A program made the translations under genes and the position numbers. DNA of 64,000 bases from the NCBI GenBank assembly GCA_004026145.2, contig CP034990.1, forward strand, positions 13,637,947-13,701,946. Reading direction: 5' to 3'. This document shows, piece by piece, positions 38,497-50,200 of this stretch. The notes under the pieces are model-generated. The model saw nothing but the letters and a program-made list of their open reading frames with translations, made no database searches and had not been told where the DNA came from. The stretch is from Takifugu bimaculatus (taxonomy: Eukaryota; Chordata; Actinopteri; Tetraodontiformes; Tetraodontidae). Each line of letters opens with the position of its first letter. The stretch's first letter is position 1.

Positions 38497-38660
38497 GGTC
38501 AGGAGAGACTGGGACTCTTTTATATACGCGAGACACGTGAGGGTAGGAGGACTGGCCTGACACGGAGCGCGCGCCACGCACGAGCTGGAGCGCAACACCG
38601 ACGCCGGGCGCGCGCAGACCACGGAACAAGCGAGATAAACGGAACAAAAATCGGTGAATG
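38497..38660 (-). promoter_or_regulatory. taldo1: taldo1 promoter with a TATA-like box
   Basis: The minus strand carries TATATAAAAG at 38529-38520, only about 30 bases before the ATG. Upstream of it the sequence is strongly CpG-rich (runs such as gcgcgcgccacgcacgag). If the TATA word is used, transcription would begin almost at the annotated ATG. Confidence 0.45.
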
Positions 38661-41600
38661 TTGTCAGTCATCAAGGTCGAAGAGAATGTTGGTTTATGAG
38701 GATTGAAATGATAGATTATTCTTTTACAAACATGAAGATCGTTCCTTTACAAACATATCGGGCAAATATCAGGTAGAGGATGGTTCAAAAGTCATCACAG
38801 ACACATGAGGTGACCACTCAGAGCAACTTTCAAACTAAATCCTAACATTATTTGAAAAAAAGTGCAGACCTCCATCAAGCACTCAAATGTTTCATTTTTT
38901 TACCCAGCTACGCCAGCTGGATTCAATTAAAATAATACACTAAAAACCTGTATGAGTAACGAAATATCCCAGTGGTGTGGAACAACTTGAATCACAAATA
39001 ATAGTAACTCTGCTCCGTGTTCTTTCAATGCTGCGCAATTTAAATAATCTAGCACATGAAACGTGTGTTTGCACATGAAACAGAAAAACTGTAACCAATA
39101 AAATAAAGCCGAGACTAACTGTAATGAAGTGACCCACCGCTAGATGTCCTCGTTCCACTGGCTACACACGAGGTTTAGGCCCTCCAATGGGAGGGGGGGA
39201 GAGGGAAAGAGAGAGAGAGAGAGGGGGGTGTCAGAGAATTGGAAGAACTGGAGAAGTTTTGTCAAACATTGAGGGGAGAACAGGGAGAGCTTAGAGCTAG
39301 AATACGTCGTTTATGAAGAGGCTGGTAAGTTCTTTTCCATTACAACCAGCTGATTTTCTCTCTTCTTTCTTCTCTCTTCTTGCGGCCAGCAGAGATGTCA
39401 GTGACCTTGTGTGATTTTCTCTCTGATCATTGAGGATCTTTCTCTGCTCAACAAATGTATTTTATTTGAAGGATGAAACTCTGCTGATGCTGAGTTCACC
39501 CTCGACTCCACGAGCGGTTAGACACACTTAAAGTTTATTCAAAGTTTATTTCTGCTCGGAAGTTGCTGTCTGTGTAGTCGCACGTCGCGCCCATGTGATG
39601 TGATTGTGGAATTGTGATGATGCATCCCAACGGGGCTCTGTGATTGGCTGAGGGAATCTGGCCTGGACTTCGATGAAAGATATAAATAAGCTGGCGAGGA
39701 AAGGGAACAACATTTGGGAATACCAGTCATTCCTGAGCTTTTGCCTCCTGTCGTGTTTTTGTTTTGAAAGGAGGTGGAGGCCTCAGTGATTCCTCTGGTC
39801 TGGTTGGAAGAGAGAAGTCTTTCAGTGCAGCACAAGGAGTCTTTATGTCAGGTTAGCAGAGGGCTTCGTGCCCCTGAAAATGGATGTAAGCTTTAAAGGA
39901 ACCATAGCATGAAAGGTGCTGCAGTTGTGTCAGCGACACTCTGGCGGCGTTGTTTCGGTGGGATTTTCAGGCAGAATAAAAGAAAGAAACCATTTTCCAG
40001 TCTGTAAGCACGCTCACGCGGTCATACCTGGGTGAACACGTCATCGGATTGCAGCACCTCTTCAGACCTGAGGAGGATTAAATATTCACACGGTGGATAC
40101 AGAGACCCAAATCTCTCAGCCTCGCTCTGGTCACATCCCAAATGCTGTCTTCCTATTTATGAGTAATGTTGGCACACATTAATGTGCCGTAGTGTCCTTA
40201 AACATTTAATAGATACATTTATAAATATGTACAGTACAACTGGCACTTCTGGGCTTGTTCATAAATCAGGAACAACTGTTGCTGAATGGAGATCATGGCA
40301 GCTTCGTGGAGCCATTTCAACCCCGGGCTCTTGGGCCGATTTGTGAACAAAAGGACTGACGAGAACATTGCATCAGAGTCTCAACCACAGATGAACCCCT
40401 GCAGGATTTATATATAGCAACGGAGCAACAATGGGATCAGCGGTGCGGCCTGCGAGTGAAGCGGCGACAACGGCGTGAGCTGCTGCCAATAACCCCAAAC
40501 AGACACCGTGAGCTGTTCTTTCCAGGGTGTTCCGTCCTTACGCTACTGCTATTTATACACAGCTGCGCCTGGCAGACACCCTGCGTTATTATCTGAGGGC
40601 AGAGACGAGCGGGTGCACCCAGACAGCGCATGTCTGGTCGGCTCTTCAAGGAAAGAGACTTTTCTTATGCGTTTATCAGCGGGTTTAAGATGGAGGAGGA
40701 GGCCCTGCGTTCTGGGGTAAATAAGATCCTGATCTACAAATAGCCTGATTTTTACTGCTCTTGGATGACGGGCAGATTGGTTTTCCACATTCCTGGATGT
40801 GCTCTGGGGCAGTAAACGGAGGAAGTTCCAGTTTCCCACCTCCTCCTCTGCTGATGTTTACATCCGGCTAAATTCTGGAGTCACACTTCCTCTTTCTGGC
40901 CTTTTGCACCGGTCATGGCAACAGGAGGATAAAAGGTCACAGAAGGAAATTTTAACTTTGTCCTACTGTACATATTGTCCACTTGTTGAACACAACACAA
41001 ATGTTCACGTGGTGACTCCAGGCTTGATTTCTTTTGGGCTTTAGGTTAAATTCCCGCTCAATGGTTTTAAACAAGACAATGATTTTCAGGGTGGAAATCA
41101 GCACAAATTTGTTCTTGTTTTGTGAAAACATGACGTCGTGCATTATAAGTGGATAATCTTGCGTTAGCATAATTGTTTGGAAACACCATCTTGCTTATTG
41201 AGACCATTTATGTCCACCGATTAACAAATTAAAGCTCATTTTCATCAAATGCGAGAGCTCAGCAGGGATGAATGAATACGAAGCTCTTTGAGTGACTTCA
41301 TCATGAATATATGCAGCATTAATCAGCTCGTGTGTGCAACACACATATTTGAGATACATTAACGATGAGGGAAATGGATGTTGAAAAATCAAAACGACGA
41401 TACTCCAGTGCAAATGTCAGGGTGTTTATCTAAAATCTGGCATCGCGTAGCAAAGAATTATTCCTAAAGCTGCCCTCCTAAATGAGAAACAGGCGTGTAT
41501 CTGAGGCCCCGACTCGGTGTCATTCAGGTTGCATTATTTTTCTGCCTTTCCAGTCGTGATGTAAAGCGCTAGCCGAGGCTTTTCTATCCAGAGGGGTCTA

Positions 41601-42714
41601 TTTAGTCCCCTCACATCCTCCTCACGCTGAGAGCTCTGCTGGGTTGTCAGTGTCAAGTGAAAACCAGAAGCCTTAACCACACTTCTTTTCCACTCCCGGC
41701 GTCACGCCCAGTTTAACGGAGGCCAAAAAAAAGAGTCAAGAGCTTGTTTCCCCCATCTGTCCCAACATTTGCTCATCTCCTCTTTTCCTCGCTCCACATT
41801 TCTCACCCTCTACCCTGTAATTGACTCTCTGTGGCTGAGCTTTTTGTTTCTTTAGATTCTCATCAGAGTGGGTGTAAATAGCATACATTTACATCCCTGC
41901 GGGTATAACGGCTCTTCCTCAGTGGTGCACCTCAGTACATTCTTTAGAAAACATGTTATTTTGCATCGCATGTTAAATTCTTTAGTCATCTAACAAAGGC
42001 ACAGCCACATTATTCCTGCATGTTCCTCCAGCTGCACCTTTTACACAGCCGTCTATCCAAGGCTCTTTATTTCACTATTATTGCATTTTCTGGGACAGCT
42101 CAGCGGAAGTCTGCCTCTCATTTACATTTATTTCTGGCAGCCATTCAGGGCCAGTCTTTGCTGTTCTTAATGGGGTTACTCTAACTTTATAGGCGCCGGC
42201 TCCCTGGACACGGATCATGCTATAGCCTCAGAGGGAAGATCAATTTTCCTGCATTTTAAATGGAGAGCATCTGTCTTCTAGATTTCAAGTACACTGCCTT
42301 CAGAAACTTCTCAAACTGCACGATGCCCGAAAGCGTCGCGCTTTGAATGCTAAGTGAACTTTGAAAAAAACCACCACCGAGTCGATATCGGCCGCAGCCT
42401 CGGCCTCTAATTTAGTTTTTTCTTCACCTTTTTCTGAGATGGAGAGCAACAACTTCAGCCGCCTTTTGAGAAGATTCAGGGTCCTCTCTGGTTTCATGCA
42501 GTCCAAAAATAAACCATGGACATTAGCTTGATTGGAGAATCTAAATTGCCTCCCTTTACGATCGTGCTTGTTCAAAATGTGCAGTTTTCTCCGCCAGAGT
42601 GTCTAAAAAGGCTCCTTTAAGGTAATACTGCAACTCAATCATGCCCGCGAGTCGCTTCGCTCCGCACATCCGTTGTGCATCAGGACACTAATGAGCCCCT
42701 TTCTTAATCCCCGG
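38661..42714. other. Non-coding region between taldo1 and the LTR-like remnant
   Basis: No gene was recognised. The stretch has a purine-rich GA/GGGGG block at about 39189-39228 and otherwise unremarkable sequence. The open frames are short and lack splice-site support. It probably includes upstream or intronic sequence of the tetraspanin gene further right. Confidence 0.45.
39190..39324 (+). other. Candidate non-coding first exon ending in a strong donor
   Basis: The sequence gaggctg|gtaagttctttt at 39318-39336 is a textbook splice donor, preceded by purine-rich sequence. It could be a 5' UTR exon of the tetraspanin gene whose coding part starts at 56245. This is an inference only; such donors also occur by chance. 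Confidence 0.2.
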
Positions 42715-43010
42715 AGACACACCTGCACCCTGCCAGATCGTTATTCGTGTTCCGATGACTTTCCAGCGTATTCCTGTTTGCCTGCCTGCCCGGTTCCGAC
42801 CTTGCCTGTTCCTGACCATTCTGTATTGCCTGCTCCCCGGTAAACCCTGTCGGCCTTCTGCCCGATCTCGACCTTGCCTGCCCCCGACTATTCTGTTCTG
42901 CTCGCTCCCCGGTGAATCCTGTCTGTTATCTGTGTCCTACAATAAAGCGGTGTTCAGCCAAACTCGTTTGTCGCATTTGGGTTCTCATCTGGTCCGTGAC
43001 ACCCGCTTCT
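42715..43010 (+). mobile_element. LTR-like retroelement remnant with an internal 72-bp tandem repeat
   Basis: The C/T-rich stretch with repeated 'cttgcctg' and 'cctgacc' words, then an AATAAA near 42942, then 'gtttgtcgcatttgggttct' and 'gtccgtgacac', resembles the 3' part of teleost Gypsy-type LTRs as I remember them. Two tandem copies with a 72-base period are visible (ccgaccttgcctg at about 42796 and tcgaccttgcctg at about 42868). No internal gag or pol frames are nearby, so it would be a solo or partial LTR. No target-site duplication was established. Confidence 0.5.
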
Positions 43011-45175
43011 TTATTCTAGTCTTCTTTTGACACAGAGGCGCAGGCACAGTGATGAGGCCTCTTTATTTTGGATCAGGATTCATCCTTATGCTTATGCCAT
43101 CCTTAAGTTTCACAAAGAGTGGTGCGATTTGTGCCCCTTGTTGAACTGTAGCTTAAAGAATCGGTTCATATTTTATTCACACAGTGACAATAAACACCAG
43201 CTGTGTTTACACACTGTAGATCTCAACGGCAAATCCAATATTTCAGCAGAAATAAGAGTAAAAACAAGATTTTCAAAGGAAATTTTGTTTACATGATGTC
43301 ATATCAGCTCTGGCTCTCGGAACTGATCAGGCTGAACATTCGGGACAGTTAACTGATCAGATGGGCTTTTTCCAGATTGAACAGAGTCTGCCTCAGGGTT
43401 AAATCTAGATTACAAGTGTCCTCTGACAAGATGCCATCCTGGGTGGCTGCCGAAAAGCTACATCTGTCGCTGGACTTCATTTTAATCAGCTATTTTATTC
43501 ATTTGGAAGGCAAAAGTGAAAACGGGCAAATTGAACTCCTTTGTGAGTTGTTGCTGCGGGGTATTTGAGTAAATAGTGGAATATGAACGTGGCGAGTGTG
43601 CAGATCATAAAGGTGATCCTAATTCAATCCTGTTCACAGACTCGTGGCCTTTCATTACTCACCGCTGAAGCGAACAGAAGACTTCCTGTTTTTGCTGTGC
43701 TGTTTTGGGTTAATCTGACGTCACATCATCCTCAGCAGCCGCATGTCCGACCTTCATCGATGTCTCCTTTTATCTTTATCACTGTGTTTAATTAGGGTTG
43801 TTGCCAAATCCTTCAGATAATCTACAGAGAAATGTAAAACCCCAAAGAAAAAATAATTAAGTAAGAATGTGATGCAAAACTGAACAAAGAACCACAAAAA
43901 GGCAGAAGTGACTAGAAAGAGTGGTGAGTTTAATGTTCTTGGCTCTAAATGAACCAGTCTGGGCCTCTAATGTTCCTCCTTTCATAAGCATCAGTACCCA
44001 TCATCCACACTGAGAAGAGGTGAGAAACCTTTAGCAGAGATGCAGTGAACTTCCTTTTTCTCAGCCTGTGGAGTCAGTTTATTTCATCACTGCCGCTTGA
44101 GTAACGGGCTCTCGTCACCGCCTCAGTTCAAACCAGAGGAGCTTCAACCTAAACGCTCCAACACTATGGAAGTTACTCATGCACTGCAGGCGTTGGGATG
44201 CCTGTTGTCACAAGTCTGACTGACTTCCATTAATGTCAGAACAAGTGCAGGAAGAACTGGGGGCATGTTCTGCAGGACAGCGCTGTTGAGGCTGCAGGGG
44301 CAGTTTCAGCTGATGATTTGACTCAGAATGTGAGCCCAAAGTTTTTTTTTGAAATCCTCCTTCCCTGCGGAGGTGACCTTCAGTTTGAATCACCAACATT
44401 TTCAAGACAACAGGTGAACTTTGGGTTTTCAGACAGAAACCCCTGAAAAGCTGTGGAGGTTCACATGTATTTCACTTCCCCGTCCAAATCTGTGATTTAA
44501 TTAACATTCACAGGCTGTAACTCTTTACTCCACAGCGACTTGTTCTCATTGAGAAGTTCACTGGCTACTCCTTCAGTCTGTACACTGGTTTCCATGGAAA
44601 CAAAGATGTCAGTACGGAGGAGGAATGCACTCGTTTGCCTCCACCAGTGAAGGATTTGTTGTTAAATAATGTGTAAAGAGTTTCTGACTTATGTAAAACT
44701 ATATAAGCATTATTTATCTCTTCCTCTAGTACTCTAGCAATGCTCTCGAGTATTTGTGTGAATTCTCCAGTCAAAATCTAAACGGAACATTTAAGAATAA
44801 TGTCATAAATATCCTGAAAATATATCTATAAATTTGTATTTTTGCAGCAGAAAGTCTTGATTTTAGTCGCCAGCCTGCACTGAAAACAGCAGCTTCGCTC
44901 TGAGTTCTGCAGGTCGTGTCTGTCTGAAGATGACAGGCACGATTCAGTTCCGACACTGGCCAGTTCTCTGTGTCCCAGCGCTGGGGTGGGGGGGTGTAAC
45001 GAGCCATTTACAGCTGCTCTCTCTGAAAGACTTCCTTGTGTTCATGCTGTGGTTCATGCTCATGGAGGAAAAATTAGTTCATAGATTCAATAAGAGAAGC
45101 ATTTTCTTCTGCTGGTGGGTGGGTGTATTTAAATGAGAAATGAATTGGTATATTTTTGCTGTTACAACAGCATCA
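43011..45175. other. Non-coding region, nothing recognised
   Basis: About 2.2 kb between the LTR-like remnant and a compound microsatellite. No gene, RNA or repeat was recognised; the open frames are short and of no known type. Confidence 0.5.
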
Positions 45176-45202
45176 GCTCTCTCTCTCTCTCTCTCTCTCT
45201 CG

Positions 45203-45291
<89 letters not shown>

Positions 45292-45394
45292 CACACACAT
45301 ATATACACACACACGTATATGTGTATGTATATATAAGTGTATATATATGTGTGTGTGTGTATAGTATGTACATGTGTGTGTGCGTGTGTGTGTG
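45176..45394. repeat. Compound microsatellite: (TC)n, (TA)n, then CA/TA/TG mixture
   Basis: A TC run at 45176-45202 passes into about 40 TA units (to about 45284) and then into mixed CA, TA and TG runs to 45394. Frames such as repeated YIYI across it are repeat translation, not genes. Confidence 0.97.
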
Positions 45395-47013
45395 TAATCT
45401 CAAATGTAATCTAAATGGGGTCACGGTCTCCCTCTGGCAAAACAAACAAGCAAAAATCAATGCTGATAAGATCTTTCAGCTGTGTGGGGGTAATAACTGA
45501 TATTTATAAAAGTTCACACATAATCTCTGGTTAGTTAGCCCTACGATGACCAGCCAGAGAAAGTCCAGGCAAAAACACGCATGATTAAATTGGCATCACA
45601 TCGAGTCTTCGACTTCCTGCTGATGGATTCTTTAATCCAATGTTATGTTTCTCTATCAGGACAGGAAAAACTGATGGATTAAACCATTTGGGTTTGCTCG
45701 TTTCCTGAAATTAGTTGGGAATAGGAGCGATAAACATGGTTTATTTTTATTATGTCATCATTCTCTAGAACGTTATCCTTTCCTGGAGCGGCGGTTAGGT
45801 GATGAAGGTAAGAGGAGATTAATGTGCAGCATTATAACGGAGCTCTTTAAAGCATCTGTGACAATAGTGGTTTTGTTTCATTAAATATCTCAGGGTCTGG
45901 CAGCCCCCCCCCCCTGCCCCACACACACAGTTTGATAATCAACACTTATACCTGAAAACACACTCACATCTACTGTGTTGCCACTCTAAGGATTTGATTA
46001 CCAGTTCAGAGGGTTTTGCAGTACAAGAACAGCAATTAAAGCAGTTATGTAGCATCTGTGAAGCTGGAGGAAGAGCTGAGAAGGTCAAATAGACAAACCA
46101 CAAGGTCACAGAGGTCGAAGCAGCGAGTGAGATGTTTCATGAGGGAAGTCAGACAGAAGAGGAGGCTGCTGAGGGAAAATGTTGGCCTGAGGTTAACAAC
46201 TTAACTGCTGTGCTGATAAAATGTTTTTAAAATTCGACACGTTTGACAAGTCAAGCTACAACTGCAAATCAGGACATTCAGCAGTTGCTGTTTTTAACTG
46301 TAAAGGAGCAGAAATGGGTGTTTGGGACCTGAGCGGACTTGTGGCTTCCTGATGTGTTTGTAAATATTTGATCTGAAATCAAATATTCAAACTAAACTTT
46401 GAGCTCAAGTGGTGGCTAATATTTATATTTGTGCAGTTCAAAGGTGGAAGTGAAACTCACGGAGAACCAACCAGACTGCACTGGCATAAAGCAGGATAAG
46501 ACCTTATTTCCAGTTTGTCTGCTGGTTTGTGTTATTATCTTGGCTATAATCAACATTAGTTCCTCCCCATTAGTTAATGGTAGCCCTGGTGGCCAGCCAT
46601 ACGTCCCGCAGCTTGATTTGCTGCCCCTAGAGGTACAAAATGAACAATCTAGCATTTCTGGCAGTTCTGTTACATGACATTAGCAATGTTTTGAATTTAT
46701 GAAGCTATACGGTTTTACTTGAGACTTCTGAAGCAACACAAACACTAAAAATATATATTTGATAAGACTGATTCTTTTGCTGCTTGTTCTGAGTTGCTTT
46801 ACGGTAATTCTGGCATCTCTGGTGTTTGCTGTAGGAGTTGTCTTAAATAAGTGATCTCATTATGCTGGCAAACAGTCCAAGAAATAGATAGATAAAAGAA
46901 GTTGTGATCAAAGACGCAGATGTGGAGGAGAGTTTGTGAATATCCTTGATGGGAAAAATACTCAGATGCATTGTTGTCCAATCAACCCAATCTGTATGTC
47001 AGCAACGATGTAG
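45395..47013. other. Non-coding region, nothing recognised beyond short motifs
   Basis: About 1.6 kb with no gene. Three AGGTCA-like half-sites lie at 46082-46117, two of them as a direct repeat with a 3-base spacer. A C run lies at about 45905-45916. Confidence 0.45.
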
Positions 47014-47134
47014 GTGTCTTAAAATCCGTGAAATATCAATTTTGTCTAAATTTAATTTGTGAAAATCAATTTGTGTGTGTGTGTGTGTGTGTGTGCGTGC
47101 GTGTTTGTAAGTGTGTGTCAGAATTGTGGCTTGG

Positions 47135-47169
<35 letters not shown>

Positions 47170-47227
47170 AATTGATTTTCACAAATTAAATTTCGACAAA
47201 ATTGATATTTCACGGATTTTAAGACAC
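47014..47227. repeat. Long near-perfect inverted repeat (hairpin) of 214 bp
   Basis: The left arm begins gtgtcttaaaatccgtgaaa at 47014 and the right arm ends with its reverse complement at 47227. About 60 bases of unique sequence pair with one mismatch (tctaaa versus tcgaaa). The arms continue inward as a TG repeat facing a CA repeat, so the pairing extends to about 95 bases per side. The loop is only about 30 bases. Confidence 0.95.
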
Positions 47228-47272
47228 GACACGTCTCTTAATGTGTGACTGTGAAAATCATAGTATTGGGCC

Positions 47273-47296
47273 TGTGTGTGTGTGTGTGTGTGTGTA
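47273..47296 (+). repeat. TG microsatellite
   Basis: About 11 TG units, 45 bases beyond the end of the large hairpin. Confidence 0.9.
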
Positions 47297-50200
47297 GGCT
47301 GCTTCCTTTTCACTAACCATTTAGTATTTCATTTGAGAAAAAAAGTAATAAATAAATAATGAGCGAAACTCCAATATCAATGCAGCTACATTTCCTGCAG
47401 GGAGAGCAGAGTGCATGATGGGAGTATCCACAGCCTGTGTCTGTGTTAACAGGACGGAGATGGTCGTTCACGTGTGTGTGAAATCAGAGTGGACCCGAGA
47501 ACATACAGAAAACCCACACATCTCCTCGCCTCCCGAGGGGGAAATATTATTTCTCTCTCCCCTTCATATCCATAAATACATGTAGGCACAGAACACACAT
47601 TTGCTCTGCGGCGGCGTTTGACTGGCAAGCGGCGTAATAACATTCCCGCTCTAAGGGATTAGCAATAGAAGGCAAATGTATGGTTTGACACATATGCATG
47701 CATCATGCAGGCAGGTGTAGAGGTTTTTGCACAGCTGTGCGGAGGTGCTGGGGAGAAACCAGCGTCAGTCATCTATGCTGACACCACACATACGAAACAA
47801 AGGTTGGAGGCGGCGGCGGCGGCGTCATGAAAATAAATGGAGACATTTGGAGCCGTAAATGAGTTTAGCGTTCGTCGGGCCCTCGCTAACGGTGCATCTG
47901 GATGTGCCTTGTCAACTCATACAGGGAGAGCACAGGAAGGATGGACGGATGATAAATGTTTTGCTCTCATGTGATCAACATCAGGTATTCCACCATGTGA
48001 CCTGCGAGAGAGTGGCCTAAATAATGTATGCCGATATTTACTGCTTCAGCAGGGGTTGCATACATTTATGATGTCTAGTTTTGTTTTGTTTTGTAATAAC
48101 TTGTATGTTAAGATCATCCTGCAAAGTCTTGGATCTTAGATTTAACTGCTGTCTGATCCTATACTGGACTGTACTTTACTGAATGTGAAGGATGTAAAGT
48201 CCGAAATATTATTATTCGCCTATAGCAACTATGTTCAGTAATCGATGATGTGGATTTAAAATGACTGAGCAAGCAGAATACTGTTTATTTCAGAATAGGA
48301 TTATAATATTTTATAATGTTTAAGAGGACACAAAAACTGGAGGCATTTTAAATCATCCCTAAATTTGAGCTGCTGTATGTGACAGGAGACTTTAAAATGC
48401 CATCCCAGTGTGTGAAAAAACACTGAAAATTAAACCAGAGGGAGTTAACAGTATCACACTGTCGTGAACAGCTCGGTGTTAACAGACCTGAATTAGAATA
48501 TGAGATGAGAGAGAGTCAAATCAGAGACACACATCAGCCAAAGGGAGAATAGTTCACACCCTGCTGTCTCATTTTAGAACACAGTAAAATAATTAGGTGG
48601 TACCAAGTGTGAACCTTCCACATTTTCCAGAAAACAATCAAAACTCAGCAGCCAGAAAGTGAAAACAGAATATAAATGCTGTTAGAAATGTTGACACGTT
48701 CAAGGTAAAGAAACAAAATAAAAATGAAAAATAAACTGCATGACTCTCAGACATAAGGTGTCTTTCTTTTAGTCAGCACAGTTAGAAACAACTAAAGGGA
48801 GCACGTGCACAAGTGCATGAGGAAAACGGAAGACAAAGAGACACAGGTGCAACACATTAGGGCAGGCCATGCAACCACACAGGATGAGAACTTGACAGGA
48901 AGTAATCGGCAGGAGAGTTCACCAAAATAAAGCAGGTAATGCCGAACAGATATAATAAACATCCAACATGAGGAAAGTCAGAACTTTACGTGAAACTACT
49001 CAGAGCGCTGGGCTGTAACACTTGAGCTGTAGCTCTGGGAGGCTTCTATTTCTCTTTTGAAAGACACACACCTGTCTTTATACAACTCATGGTGAGAAGA
49101 TCTGGGATGAGCACAGAAGTCTCCATCATTCCAAGATGTTTGGAAGAAGAGTGTTGGCTCAGCAAGTGCAGTGCTGGCAGCATCAGGGCTGAATGTTGGC
49201 CTTCCAACGAGACCATGACCCTCATCACGGAGGTTGTCACGTACCCAAGACAACCCAAGAGTGTCTTAGGGAACATCTCTAACAGAACCTAAGAAGCTCC
49301 ACAGTGCAGAACATCCCCAACAGAACATCCCAGCTGGGCATCAAGCCCGAGAGGACTGCAGGCCTGTGATTGATGATAACAAAGGAGACAAACTGATGTC
49401 AGTGCAATATTGCAGTTTTTCCTCTTTCTAAAATTTTCTTTTCAGTTTGTCATTCTGGCTTTTTGGAGAAAATTGATGAGATAATTCTTGAATTGTTTGG
49501 TTTTTGTTAAGACTTAAATGCAGCGAAAGGGTCTGAGAATGTTCTGACTGTTCTCTACTGATGAGGAGTTATTCCCCCTAAATTAACCAAGCACAATGCA
49601 GGCCAACGTTTATGAAACCAGTCGGAATTTGTTTAAATAATAAATAAGCACCATAAAGTAGGAGGGCCTTAGATTCAACTGTGAGCAGCCTCTGCCCCTA
49701 ACCTCTGTGCTCGGACGGGTTAATAACCTCCAACTTCTGCTTAAACCTACAGCACAATCAGCTTTGGCCAAACTGTGAGGGCTTTTTAATACCCGCGTTA
49801 GTGCTCACACGAGAATAAAAACATCTGCTTTCTTTATTTGGTGTTTGTATGCAGAACAAAACAGGTGGGTGTACAGAGACATTATGTTCTGTCGCCCCAG
49901 TGAATGTTTGGCTTTACTGTGCCGATCACTGTAATTACATTTCACCGTGTCTGGTATACAAATAAAGGTGTTAACGGGCTCATTCAGCTCGTCTGGTGAT
50001 GACTGGTCGAGACCAGATTTTTCACGGTTCCCTAATGTTTTGCGCTCCCTCATCTTAAACCCCTGTTGAACTGACACATTAATTAAATCCTGTATTTAAC
50101 AGTATTCATTAATAATAAGTCACCACCCTCATTTATTGTGCTCTTTTGAGGAATGTTCAGTTTCTGAATTGATGCTCGCCATACAAATAGGGGTTTGTGT

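Noticed and set aside
38273..38674. 133-residue minus-strand frame over taldo1 exon 1
   Set aside because: It is an out-of-frame reading through the CpG-rich promoter and exon 1; it carries neither the MSSVSPDKRRK start nor the VVVADTGDF segment.
45079..45500. Several overlapping open frames rich in YIYI, THTH and VCVC
   Set aside because: They are translations of the TC/TA/CA/TG microsatellite and have no stop codons for that reason only.
49046..49292. Possible LINE-derived fragment on the minus strand
   Set aside because: Two overlapping frames are open, but no reverse transcriptase motif such as YADD could be found.
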